A stretch of DNA of 64,000 nucleotides from Parasulfuritortus sp049322515 (GTDB taxonomy: Bacteria; Pseudomonadota; Gammaproteobacteria; Burkholderiales; Thiobacillaceae). The DNA is taken from positions 1-64,000 of the forward strand of contig JBMOQW010000031.1 of the NCBI GenBank assembly GCA_049322515.1. Direction: 5' to 3'. The notes under the pieces were generated by a model that was given only the letters and a program-made list of their open reading frames with translations, searched no databases and had not been told where the DNA came from. Shown here piece by piece: positions 34,738 to 43,522 of the stretch (its first letter is position 1; each line of letters opens with the position of its first letter). The position numbers and the translations under genes were made by a program.

Positions 34738-35958
34738 TCAGTCGGCCTTGGCCAGGGCCGGGGCGGATTGCAGGGCTTTCTCGAGGGCGATCCGCCAGCG
34801 GCCTTGCTCGCGTTGCAGGTAGAGGCGCTTGCGGGTGATGTCGCTCAGGTTGTCGCTTTCGTAATCTTGGGTCAGGTTGATCACGGCGAGGTCGCCCTCG
34901 GGATAAACGAACAGACTGAGGTCGCTCAGGCTGACCCGGATCCAGTCCTTCTGTTGTATGTTGCGCCGCTTGGCCTCGACCCAGCCACGGCCAGCCTGCT
35001 TGATGAAATCGTCTGTGTAGTGGTCGAGATAGGCCTCGACCTCCTGCCGTTGCCAGACCGTGCGCCAGGATTCCAGGGTGTTCAGCAAGGCCTGGCGTTC
35101 CGCTTGCCAGTCGTTGCGGTCCAGCCAATGGGTGCGGTCGGCGATCACGATCGGGGTGACGTGGGGGCTCAGGAAGCGGCTGACGTCGAGATAATCCGGG
35201 TTGGCGACCACCAGGCAGCCTTCGCTGGCCTTGGGTGGCCGGCTGTAGGTGTTGGGCGGCACGCCATGCAGCCAGATGCCGTGGCCGGTATTGCCCAGGC
35301 GCCGGTCCCATTCGTTGGGATAGTCGAGCGGGAAGGCGCCGGCCCCATAGAAGGGAGTCAGTTCGCCACGCCGCTTTTCCCGAGTCACGGTGTAGACCCC
35401 GGTGGGCGTCTTCAGATCGCCCTCAAGGCGCTTGTTGACGCCGTTCTTGCCGACCGTGACGTAATAGTCGCGGATCAGCCTGGGCTCGCCACCGATGTTC
35501 TCGAAGACGTAGAGGCGGGCCCGGCTGGCGTCGGCGAGCAGGGCGTATTTTTGGCCAGGCGCCAGTTGCAGGATTTCGCGCGGCAGTTTGTCGGGGTCGG
35601 GCTGGTCGATGTAACGCAACAAGCGGACCCGGGCCTCGTCCTTGAGGTCGTTCAGCTCGGAGGGATTCTTGCTTTTCGGTGCGGCGCCGAAGCGGGACAG
35701 ATTGCCGGCCTTGGCTTGCAGCAGATCGCCCTTGATCAGGTGGGCGAGCTTGAAGTCCGGGCGCAGGGCGATCAGGCGGTCGACGTTGGCCAGCGCTGAA
35801 TCAGGCTTGCTGGCACGGATGTCCTGGATCGCGGAGGCGACCAACTGGTCCAGGGCGGGGGTGTATCGGGCGCTGTTCAGGGCCGCCAGGCGAACCTCCT
35901 CGGCCCGTGCGGAAAACGCCAGGACCAGCCACGCCAATGACAGCAGGAGTAGACGCAT
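34738..35958 (-). CDS. Periplasmic L,D-transpeptidase (YkuD/YafK-type) with C-terminal NTF2-like domain
   Basis: A 406-residue protein with a signal peptide (MRLLLLSLAWLVLAFSARA). A helical region lies at 25-110 and the YkuD catalytic domain at about 138-265: GHGIWLHG (225-232) and SEGCLVV (245-251), with the probable catalytic H231 and C248. L,D-transpeptidases attach peptidoglycan crosslinks or proteins to the wall. The C-terminal about 110 residues (VWQRQEVEAYLDHYTDDFI) resemble the NTF2-like domain at the end of the next gene. It and the TPR gene are only 4 bases apart. Confidence 0.85.
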   Translation of the reverse strand: MRLLLLSLAWLVLAFSARAEEVRLAALNSARYTPALDQLVASAIQDIRASKPDSALANVDRLIALRPDFKLAHLIKGDLLQAKAGNLSRFGAAPKSKNPSELNDLKDEARVRLLRYIDQPDPDKLPREILQLAPGQKYALLADASRARLYVFENIGGEPRLIRDYYVTVGKNGVNKRLEGDLKTPTGVYTVTREKRRGELTPFYGAGAFPLDYPNEWDRRLGNTGHGIWLHGVPPNTYSRPPKASEGCLVVANPDYLDVSRFLSPHVTPIVIADRTHWLDRNDWQAERQALLNTLESWRTVWQRQEVEAYLDHYTDDFIKQAGRGWVEAKRRNIQQKDWIRVSLSDLSLFVYPEGDLAVINLTQDYESDNLSDITRKRLYLQREQGRWRIALEKALQSAPALAKAD

Positions 35959-35962
35959 CGTC

Positions 35963-36958
35963 TCAGCGTTCTGAGGTGATCTTCCAGCCGTCCGGCTGTT
36001 TCACCAGGGTGAGCGTCTTCGGGCCGTTGCTGCGGAACAGATCCGAGGTGTAGCGCTGGTTGAAGCGGGCGGTGGCTTGGTCGCCGGTCTCATTGACCAC
36101 GATCGAGGAGAGTTCGACCTTGATCCACTGGGGGCGGGTCAAACGGTCCTGCCGCTGGGCTTGCCATTCTTGGCGGCTCATCCCCTTGGGCTGAAAGCCT
36201 TCGGCATAATGGCCAAGGTAGGCTTGGACGTCCTTCCGGCTCCAGGCAGCCGCCCAGTTTTCCACGGTCTTCTCCACGCTGGCAACAGCCGGCGCGGCCG
36301 GCTTGGCGGGTTTGGCGGGTTCTGGTGATGGCGCGGCAGCCTCGACTGGCTTTGCGGTTGGCACGGGCTTCGCAGGCGGACTCACGGCCGAGGTTTCCGG
36401 GGTCAGCGTGGCGGTCTTGAGGGTGCCTGGCTGCACGGCCGGCTTCGGTTTGTCGATGCTGGGCGGGTTGAAGATGTCCTTGACCAAGGCGAGCTTGGTT
36501 TGCGCGGAGGCATTGCCCTTGTCCAGTTGCAGGGCCTTGTCGTAGGCCACCGAAGCCATCTTGGCGTAGATGTCGCCCAGGTTTTCGTGCGCGGTGGCGT
36601 AGGAAGGATGGGTGCGGATGGCTTTTTCCAGGCTGGTCTTGGCCCGCTCGTACTGGCCCTGGGCGGCATACAGCACAGCGAGGTTGTTGTAGGGTTCGGG
36701 CAGTTCCGGGAAATCGTCGGTCAGTTCGTTGAACACCTTGATGGCTTCCTGCGCACGGTTCAGGTCGGCCAGGATCAGGCCCTTGAGGAAACGGCCCTGG
36801 GGGTCCTTGGGGTGGCCGCTCAGGTAGGTGTTGACGGATTCGAGGGCACGCGTGGTCTGGCCTTGCCGAAACAATTGCGAAGCTTCCGGCAGGGTAGTCG
36901 CCATGGCGAATCCCGGAAACAGGCAAAACAGGGGAATGACGAGGCGTCGAATAGGCAT
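35963..36958 (-). CDS. Exported TPR protein with C-terminal NTF2-like domain
   Basis: 331 residues; signal peptide MPIRRLVIPLFCLFPGFAMA. Tetratricopeptide repeats fill residues about 22-155 (AIKVFNELTDDFPELPEPYN, NLAVLYAAQGQYERAKTSLE). A Pro/Ala/Lys-rich linker follows at 165-225, then an NTF2-like domain (about 230-331, AWSRKDVQAYLGHYAEGFQP) akin to that of the L,D-transpeptidase downstream. A periplasmic scaffold for the transpeptidase is an inference from the shared domain and pairing. The hairpin GGCAGC-AATG-GCTGCC (36985-37000) lies in the region divergent from glnS. Confidence 0.82.
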   Translation of the reverse strand: MPIRRLVIPLFCLFPGFAMATTLPEASQLFRQGQTTRALESVNTYLSGHPKDPQGRFLKGLILADLNRAQEAIKVFNELTDDFPELPEPYNNLAVLYAAQGQYERAKTSLEKAIRTHPSYATAHENLGDIYAKMASVAYDKALQLDKGNASAQTKLALVKDIFNPPSIDKPKPAVQPGTLKTATLTPETSAVSPPAKPVPTAKPVEAAAPSPEPAKPAKPAAPAVASVEKTVENWAAAWSRKDVQAYLGHYAEGFQPKGMSRQEWQAQRQDRLTRPQWIKVELSSIVVNETGDQATARFNQRYTSDLFRSNGPKTLTLVKQPDGWKITSER

Positions 36959-36984
36959 TGGTGTATACTTTTTGGTTCGTGCGC

Positions 36985-37000
36985 GGCAGCAATGGCTGCC
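36985..37000. repeat. Perfect 6-bp hairpin in the divergent promoter region
   Basis: GGCAGC, loop AATG, GCTGCC lies between the start of the TPR gene (minus) and glnS (plus). It may be a leader hairpin or an operator; no further evidence is available. Confidence 0.35.
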
Positions 37001-37064
37001 GTGAATTCAATGAGTTAGGGAAGATTTCCCAACTGGCCACAGGCACGCTTTATATCAAATTATC

Positions 37065-38735
37065 ATGAGCGACACCACGCCCGTTCAGCATTTCATCCGC
37101 GCCATCATCGACGCCGACCTGGCTTCCGGCAAGCATGCCGAGGTGGTCACCCGGTTCCCGCCCGAGCCCAACGGCTACCTGCATGTCGGCCATGCCAAGT
37201 CGATCTGCCTGAACTTCGGCCTGGCGCTGGATTACCAGGGCACCTGCAATCTGCGCTTCGATGATACGAACCCCGAGAAGGAGTCCACCGAGTACGCCGA
37301 ATCGATCCAGGAGGATGTCCGCTGGCTGGGCTTTGCCTGGAACGGCGAGGTGCGCTGGGCGTCCGATTACTTTCAGCAGCTTTATGACTACGCCGAGGAA
37401 TTGATCGGCAAGGGCTTGGCCTTCGTCTGTGACCTGACCCCGGACCAGATGCGTGAATACCGCGGTACGCTCAAGGAACCGGGGCGCGACAGTCCCTACC
37501 GCGCGCGCAGTGTCGAGGAGAATCTCGACCTGTTCCGGCGCATGAAGGCGGGCGAATTCCCGGACGGCAGCAAGACCCTGCGCGCCAAGATCGACATGGC
37601 CTCGCCCAACATCAACCTGCGCGACCCGGTCATCTACCGGATCAAGCGTGCCCATCACATCCGCACTGGAGACCAGTGGTGCATCTACCCGATGTACGAC
37701 TACACCCACTGCATTTCGGATGCCCTGGAAGGCATCACCCATTCCCTGTGCACCCTGGAGTTCGAAGACCACCGGCCACTCTACGACTGGGTGCTCGACA
37801 ACATCAGCATCGGCTGCCATCCGCGCCAGATCGAGTTCTCCCGCCTGGAACTGCATTACACCGTGACCAGCAAGCGCAAGCTGCTGCAACTGGTGAGCCA
37901 GGGCCACGTATCCGGCTGGGACGATCCGCGCATGCCCACCATCCATGGCATGCGCCGGCGCGGCTATACGCCCGAGGGGATCCGCGAGTTCGCCCGCCGG
38001 ATCGGCATTTCCAAGTCGGTCAACATCGTCGACATGGCGGTACTTGAATCGGCCATCCGCGATGATCTGGAAGCCAAGGCGCCGCGCGTCATGGCGGTGC
38101 TCCGCCCGCTCAAGGTGGTGCTGACCAATTACCAGGAAGGCGTCACCGCCAGCCGCTCGGCCGGCTTCCACCCGAATCATCCGGAATTCGGCGAGCGCGA
38201 GGTGCCGATCGGGCCGGAACTCTGGATCGAGCAGGACGATTTCAGCGAAACGCCGCCGGCCGGCTGGCAGCGGCTGACCGTGGGCGGCGAGGTGCGCCTG
38301 CGTTACTCCTATGTCATCAAGTGCGAGGTAGCGATCAAGGATGCTTCGGGCCAGGTGGTCGAGCTGCACTGTTCCATCGATCACGACACCCTGGGCAAGA
38401 ACCCGGTCGGCCGCAAGGTCAAGGGGGTCATCCACTGGTTGTCGGCCCGGGATGCCCTGCCGGCGGAAATCCGACTCTACGACCGCCTGTTCACCGATCC
38501 TGAGCCGGATGGTCACAAGGACCGGGATTTTCTGGAATTCCTGAATCCGGCGTCCTTGGCCGTGGTCCAGGGCTGGGTCGAGGGGGCGGTGCGCGACGCT
38601 GCCCCGGAAACCCGCTATCAGTTCGAGCGGCTCGGCTATTTCTGCACCGATCGCCACGACCATGTGCGGGGCGTGAAACAGGTGTTCAACCGCACGGTCG
38701 GCTTGAAGGATACCTGGGCCAAGGAGGCGGCCTGA
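37065..38735 (+). CDS. glnS: Glutaminyl-tRNA synthetase
   Basis: Charges tRNA-Gln with glutamine. The 556-residue protein matches the E. coli length (554). Class I motifs: PEPNGYLHVGHAKSICLNFG (HIGH variant HVGH) and TVTSKRKLLQLV (KMSKS variant). Presence of GlnRS shows direct glutaminylation rather than the GatCAB route. A/T-rich leader (TTTATATCAAATTATC) precedes the start. Confidence 0.97.
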   Translation: MSDTTPVQHFIRAIIDADLASGKHAEVVTRFPPEPNGYLHVGHAKSICLNFGLALDYQGTCNLRFDDTNPEKESTEYAESIQEDVRWLGFAWNGEVRWASDYFQQLYDYAEELIGKGLAFVCDLTPDQMREYRGTLKEPGRDSPYRARSVEENLDLFRRMKAGEFPDGSKTLRAKIDMASPNINLRDPVIYRIKRAHHIRTGDQWCIYPMYDYTHCISDALEGITHSLCTLEFEDHRPLYDWVLDNISIGCHPRQIEFSRLELHYTVTSKRKLLQLVSQGHVSGWDDPRMPTIHGMRRRGYTPEGIREFARRIGISKSVNIVDMAVLESAIRDDLEAKAPRVMAVLRPLKVVLTNYQEGVTASRSAGFHPNHPEFGEREVPIGPELWIEQDDFSETPPAGWQRLTVGGEVRLRYSYVIKCEVAIKDASGQVVELHCSIDHDTLGKNPVGRKVKGVIHWLSARDALPAEIRLYDRLFTDPEPDGHKDRDFLEFLNPASLAVVQGWVEGAVRDAAPETRYQFERLGYFCTDRHDHVRGVKQVFNRTVGLKDTWAKEAA

Positions 38736-38806
38736 TGGCGCGCCCCGCCCGTCCCGGTGCCCGGGGCGATGGCCCGGTGCTTGAGCGCTGAGCGGGGAGC
38801 GCGCGC

Positions 38807-40129
38807 ATGACCTCGACGCGTCCTCTGCCCAAGGTTGGCTTCGTGTCCCTGGGGTGCCCGAAAAACGCATACGACTCGGAACGCATCCTGACCCAGTTGC
38901 GGGCCGAGGGCTACCTGATCGTACCGACCTACGCCGATGCCGACCTGGTGGTGGTCAATACCTGCGGTTTCATCGACGAAGCCGTGGCGGAAAGCCTCGA
39001 CACCATCGGCGAGGCGCTGCGCGAGAACGGCAAGGTGATCGTCACCGGTTGCCTGGGCGCCCGCGCCTCGGTGATCCAGTCGGCCCATCCCGAGGTGCTT
39101 GCGGTGACGGGTCCGCATGCCCAGGAGGCTGTGATGGCGGCTGTCCATGCCCATCTGGCCCGGCCGCACGATCCCTACACCGACCTGATTCCGCCCGGCG
39201 GCCTCAAGCTGACTCCGCGCCACTATGCCTACCTGAAGATTTCCGAAGGCTGCAACCACCGTTGCACCTTCTGCATCATCCCCAGCCTGCGCGGCGACCT
39301 GGTGTCGCGGCCGGTGGGCGACGTCCTGGCCGAGGCGGAAATGCTGGTCCGGGCCGGGGTCAAGGAACTGCTGATCATTTCCCAGGACACTTCGGCCTAC
39401 GGGGTCGACGTCAAATACCGCACCGGCTTTCACCAGGGCCGGCCGGTGAAAACCCGCATGAATGCGCTGGTTGAAGAACTGGCGCGTCTGGGGGTCTGGG
39501 TTCGCCTGCATTATGTCTATCCCTACCCGAGCGTCGACGACGTGATTCCACTGATGGCCGAAGGCAAGGTGTTGCCCTACCTCGACGTGCCCTTCCAGCA
39601 CGCCAGCCCGCGCATCCTCAAGGCCATGAAGCGGCCGGGCGACATCGAGCATACCTTGCGCCGGATCGAACGCTGGCGCGAGATTTGCCCGGATCTCGTG
39701 ATCCGCAGCACGTTCATTGTTGGCTTTCCGGGCGAGACCGAGGCCGATTTCGACGACCTGCTCGATTTTCTCGATGCCGCCCAGCTGGACCGGGTCGGCG
39801 CCTTCGCCTATTCGCCGGTCGAGGGTGCCGCAGCCAACGCTTTGCCCGACCCGGTCGACGAAGACGTCAAGCAGGATCGCCTGGCCCGCTTCATGGATGT
39901 CCAGGCCGACATCAGCGCGGCCAAGCTGAAACGTCGCATCGGCCAGGAAATGACCGTGCTGGTCGACGCGGCCGGGGGCGGGCGGGCGGTGGCGCGTTCC
40001 TACGCCGACGCCCCCGAGATCGATGGCGTGGTGCATATCGCCCAGGGCCGCGGACTCGAGCCGGGTGACCGGGTCAGGGTTAGAATCACCCGATCGGATG
40101 ATTACGACCTATGGGGCAAACCGGTATGA
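38807..40129 (+). CDS. rimO: Ribosomal protein uS12 methylthiotransferase
   Basis: Radical-SAM enzyme that methylthiolates Asp89 of ribosomal protein S12. 440 residues. The auxiliary cluster cysteines are in SLGCPKNAYDSE, NTCGFIDEA and GCLGAR; the SAM cluster is EGCNHRCTFCIIPS, followed by the TRAM domain at the C-terminus. The stop overlaps the next start by ATGA. Confidence 0.95.
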   Translation: MTSTRPLPKVGFVSLGCPKNAYDSERILTQLRAEGYLIVPTYADADLVVVNTCGFIDEAVAESLDTIGEALRENGKVIVTGCLGARASVIQSAHPEVLAVTGPHAQEAVMAAVHAHLARPHDPYTDLIPPGGLKLTPRHYAYLKISEGCNHRCTFCIIPSLRGDLVSRPVGDVLAEAEMLVRAGVKELLIISQDTSAYGVDVKYRTGFHQGRPVKTRMNALVEELARLGVWVRLHYVYPYPSVDDVIPLMAEGKVLPYLDVPFQHASPRILKAMKRPGDIEHTLRRIERWREICPDLVIRSTFIVGFPGETEADFDDLLDFLDAAQLDRVGAFAYSPVEGAAANALPDPVDEDVKQDRLARFMDVQADISAAKLKRRIGQEMTVLVDAAGGGRAVARSYADAPEIDGVVHIAQGRGLEPGDRVRVRITRSDDYDLWGKPV

Positions 40130-40533
40130 CGACTGGGGCCGACCGAAGGAAGGGCGAACGCCTGGGCTGGATTCTCGGGTGGCTGGGCGGCTTCGCCTGG
40201 GTGGCGGTGCTGGCCTGTGTTTTCGCCTTCCAGGGCCGCGGGGTGGCAGCGTTCGCCGGACTGCTGCTGTTCCTGCTGGCGGTGCTGGCAATCCGGCGCA
40301 ATGCCCCCTGGCGGCAGCCCGATCAACCCTACTGGCGCTTGATGGTGCCGCTGTACGGACTCATGGGCCTGTCGGTGGTCTGGGTTTTCTGGGGCTTCGA
40401 GGCGGCCAGCGCGGAGTCCCTGAGTGGTTGGCAACTGCTGTGGTGGCTGCCATTGCTGCTGCCCTTGATTCAATTGGGGCGGCGGACTTGGCGGATGGGT
40501 GAGGGCAATCTACCGTCCCAGGGACAAGGCTGA
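40126..40533 (+). CDS. Small four-helix membrane protein, unknown
   Basis: 135 residues starting at ATG 40126 (MTTGADRRKGERLGWILGWL). Four hydrophobic segments separated by short basic loops; the C-terminus is soluble. I do not recognise it. Translational coupling to rimO (ATGA) and a location before nudJ and mnmA put it in a tRNA/ribosome modification run. Confidence 0.65.
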   Translation: MTTGADRRKGERLGWILGWLGGFAWVAVLACVFAFQGRGVAAFAGLLLFLLAVLAIRRNAPWRQPDQPYWRLMVPLYGLMGLSVVWVFWGFEAASAESLSGWQLLWWLPLLLPLIQLGRRTWRMGEGNLPSQGQG

Positions 40534-40552
40534 AGCACGGAGAACATGACTG

Positions 40553-41020
40553 ATGTCTGACAATACAATCTGGAAGCCACACGTGGTGGTGGCCGCGGTG
40601 GTCGAACAGGACGGCCGCTTCCTGTTGGTCGAAGAACAGACCGACAGCGGCATCCTGTTCAACCAGCCGGCCGGTCACCTTGAGGAAGGCGAGTCGCTGC
40701 TCGCGGCTGTCCGGCGCGAGATGTTCGAGGAAACCGCGCACCACTTCGAGCCCGAGGCACTGCTGGGCATCTACCACTGGCGCCACCCGACCAAGGACCG
40801 CACCTACCTGCGCTTCGCCTTCACCGGCATCGTCACCGGCTTCGATCCGACCGCGTCGCTCGACGAAGGCATCCTGCGCGCGGTCTGGATGACACCTGAA
40901 GAAATTGCCGATTCGCGCATGCGCCATCGCAGCCCCTTCGTCGACCAGTGTGTCGCCGACTATCTGTCCGGCCGCCGATTCCCGCTCGACCTGGTCAACG
41001 AATTTCCGCTCCTGCAGTGA
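40553..41020 (+). CDS. nudJ: NUDIX hydrolase (NudJ-like phosphatase)
   Basis: A 155-residue Nudix protein; the Nudix box GHLEEGESLLAAVRREMFEE matches GX5EX7REUXEE. NudJ proteins hydrolyse nucleotide di- and triphosphates and thiamine pyrophosphate precursors. It overlaps mnmA, which is a recurrent proteobacterial pairing. Confidence 0.85.
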   Translation: MSDNTIWKPHVVVAAVVEQDGRFLLVEEQTDSGILFNQPAGHLEEGESLLAAVRREMFEETAHHFEPEALLGIYHWRHPTKDRTYLRFAFTGIVTGFDPTASLDEGILRAVWMTPEEIADSRMRHRSPFVDQCVADYLSGRRFPLDLVNEFPLLQ

Positions 41021-42096
41021 GCCGCGTCGTCGTCGGCCTGTCGGGCGGCGTCGACTCCGCCGTCACCGCCTGGCTGCTCAAGCAGCAGGGCCATGAGGTG
41101 ATCGGCGTGTTCATGAAGAACTGGGAGGCCGACGATCTCGAGGAAGATTGTCCGATCGCCCAGGACTACCAGGATGTCCTGGCGGTCGGCGAGGTGCTCG
41201 GCATCGAAGTGCGCCTGGTCAATTTCGCCCGCGAGTACCAAGACCGGGTGTTCAGCTACTTTCTCGCCGAATACCAGGCCGGCCGCACGCCCAACCCCGA
41301 TGTGCTGTGCAATGCCGAGATCAAGTTCAAGGCCTTTCTCGACCATGCCCTGAGCCTGAACGCGGACCACCTTGCCACCGGGCATTACGCCCGTCTCGAC
41401 GGCCAGAGCCCGGATCGGCGCCTGCTCAAGGCGGTCGACGCCAACAAGGACCAGAGCTATTTCCTTTACCGGCTGCATCAGCACCAGATCGAACCGGCGC
41501 TGTTCCCCCTCGGGGCGCTGGAGAAGCCCGAAGTTCGCCGCCTGGCCCGTGAGGCCCGGCTTCCGGTGGCCGGCAAGAAGGACAGCACCGGCATCTGTTT
41601 CATCGGCGAGCGGCCGTTCCGCGAATTCCTGCAGCGCTTCATGCCGATCCAGCCCGGCGACATGCGTACGCCGGAGGGTCGGGTGGTCGGCCGGCATCAG
41701 GGGTTGATGTATTACACCCTGGGGCAAAGGCAAGGCCTGGGGATCGGTGGCATCAAGGGCGCCCTGGAAGGCGTGCCCTGGTTCGTGGCCGGCAAGGATC
41801 GGGTCGCCAATGAACTGATCGTGGTCCAGGGCCATGACCATCCGCGGCTGCTCAGCAGGCGCCTCGATGCCGAAGACCTCAGCTGGATCGGCCCGGCCCC
41901 GGTGCCCGGCCGACGCTACAGCGCCAAGACCCGTTATCGCCAGACCGACGCGCCGTGCGTGGTCGAGGCCTGCACCGACACGCGGCTGTCATTGCGTTTC
42001 GAGGCCCCGCAATGGGCGGTGACACCGGGCCAGTCGGTGGTGGTCTACGAGGCGGAGGTTTGCCTGGGCGGCGGGATCATCGCTGGCGCCGACTAG
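41017..42096 (+). CDS. mnmA: tRNA-specific 2-thiouridylase
   Basis: Adds sulfur to uridine-34 of tRNA Lys, Glu and Gln. 359 residues starting at GTG 41017 (VSRVVVGLSGGVDSAVTAWL), with the overlap GTGA on nudJ. The PP-loop is SGGVDS, the catalytic cysteines are in NPDVLCNAEIKF and STGICFIGERPF. The longer in-frame start upstream is inside nudJ and was rejected. Confidence 0.95.
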   Translation: MSRVVVGLSGGVDSAVTAWLLKQQGHEVIGVFMKNWEADDLEEDCPIAQDYQDVLAVGEVLGIEVRLVNFAREYQDRVFSYFLAEYQAGRTPNPDVLCNAEIKFKAFLDHALSLNADHLATGHYARLDGQSPDRRLLKAVDANKDQSYFLYRLHQHQIEPALFPLGALEKPEVRRLAREARLPVAGKKDSTGICFIGERPFREFLQRFMPIQPGDMRTPEGRVVGRHQGLMYYTLGQRQGLGIGGIKGALEGVPWFVAGKDRVANELIVVQGHDHPRLLSRRLDAEDLSWIGPAPVPGRRYSAKTRYRQTDAPCVVEACTDTRLSLRFEAPQWAVTPGQSVVVYEAEVCLGGGIIAGAD

Positions 42097-43466
42097 CGCA
42101 ACATCAGGACCAGGCGGCTGTCGCCGCGCTGAATGTCGAGGCGCAGAGCACCGCGAACGCGGCTCAGGGCGGCTTCGGCTTGTTCCAGCGTATCGACTTC
42201 GGCCTGGTTGATGGCCAGGATGATGTCGCCCTGGCGCAATCCGGCGCGCGCCGCGGGACTGCCCGGGTCGACCTGGGCAACTTCGACGCCGGCGCTCTGG
42301 CTGGCCGAGGGGTGGCTGGCGTCGAGTTCGCCCAGATGGGCGCCGGCCAGACGCCGGATCCACCGGCCGGCATCCAGACGCGGACCCTGGTAGGCCTGGA
42401 TGTCCAGGTTCATGATGCGGCGCTGTCCGTCGCGCAGTACCTCGATCCGGACCGCACTGTCGACCGGTAGCAGGCCGATGGCATTGCGCAGTTCGGCACT
42501 GTTGCCGACCGCCTTGTCGTCGACCGCGACGATCACGTCGCCGACCCGGAGGCCGGCCCGCTCCGCCGGGGAACCGGGCAGGATCCGGGTCAGCACCGTG
42601 CCGCCCGGGCTGGGCAAACCCATGGCCTGGGCGAGTTCGGGGGTGAGATCCTGGCCCTGCGCGCCCAGCTGGCCACGGCGCACGCTGCCATGGTGGCTCA
42701 GCTGGGCGATGATCGCGCGTGCCATGTTGCTGGGAATGGCGAAGCCGATGCCGACATTGCCGCCGTTGGGCCCGACGATGGCGGTGTTGATGCCGATCAG
42801 TTCGCCTTCCGTGGTGACCAGGGCCCCCCCGGAGTTGCCCGGGTTGATGGAGGCGTCGGTCTGGATGAAGTTTTCATAGCCTTCGATGCCCAGGCCGGTG
42901 CGGCCGAGCGCACTGACGATGCCGTAGGTGACCGTTTGGCCGAGCCCGAACGGGTTGCCGATGGCGACCACGAAATCGCCCACCCGGAGGCGGTCCGAAT
43001 CGGCCATCGCCAGGGCGCTCAGACGTTCGGCGGGAATGCGCAGCAAGGCCAGGTCGGCTTCGGGGTCCTGGCCGACCACCTGCGCGGTGAAACTGCGCTG
43101 GTCGCGCAGGGTGACGGTGATCTGGTCGGCATGTTCGATGACGTGGTTGTTGGTCACCACCAGGCCCCGGCTGGCATCGACGATGACACCGGAACCGAGG
43201 CTCTCGGTCTTGCGTGTGGCCGGGCTCCGGGCCGGTGGCAGGTCGAGGAATTGTCGGAAGAAAGGGTCATCGAGCAAGCCACCACGCCGGACCCGTTGGA
43301 TCGATTCACTGGAGATGTTGACCACGGCCGGCAATACCCGCTCCAGCATGGGCGCCAGGCTGTAGCCGGGCAGCGGCGGTTTTGCCGCGGGCGCGCCCAA
43401 TCCGGTTGCACTGGCCAGGCCGAGACAGGCGGCAAGCAGGACGATGAAGGGCAAACGAGGGCGCAT
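42093..43466 (-). CDS. Deg/HtrA-type periplasmic serine protease
   Basis: 457 residues with a signal sequence (MRPRLPFIVLLAACLGLASA), a trypsin-like domain with H108 (TNNHVIEH), D138 (DPEADLALL) and S212 (NPGNSGGALV), and two PDZ domains at about 275-360 and 375-455. Degrades misfolded envelope proteins. It is downstream of groEL and convergent with mnmA, overlapping its end by 4 bases. Either DegP- or DegQ-type; not separable by eye. Confidence 0.93.
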   Translation of the reverse strand: MRPRLPFIVLLAACLGLASATGLGAPAAKPPLPGYSLAPMLERVLPAVVNISSESIQRVRRGGLLDDPFFRQFLDLPPARSPATRKTESLGSGVIVDASRGLVVTNNHVIEHADQITVTLRDQRSFTAQVVGQDPEADLALLRIPAERLSALAMADSDRLRVGDFVVAIGNPFGLGQTVTYGIVSALGRTGLGIEGYENFIQTDASINPGNSGGALVTTEGELIGINTAIVGPNGGNVGIGFAIPSNMARAIIAQLSHHGSVRRGQLGAQGQDLTPELAQAMGLPSPGGTVLTRILPGSPAERAGLRVGDVIVAVDDKAVGNSAELRNAIGLLPVDSAVRIEVLRDGQRRIMNLDIQAYQGPRLDAGRWIRRLAGAHLGELDASHPSASQSAGVEVAQVDPGSPAARAGLRQGDIILAINQAEVDTLEQAEAALSRVRGALRLDIQRGDSRLVLMLR

Positions 43467-43488
43467 GCGCGGATTTTAGCCGATCGAT

Positions 43489-43510
43489 CCGTGCCGCGCG
43501 GGCGGCACGG
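43489..43510 (-). terminator. Perfect 9-bp hairpin after groEL
   Basis: CCGTGCCGC, loop GCGG, GCGGCACGG, located 12 bases past the groEL stop on the minus strand. Strong stem but no U-tract, so attenuation or processing is as likely as termination. The Deg protease gene starts 23 bases farther on. Confidence 0.5.
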
Positions 43511-43522
43511 CTGACATCAGGG

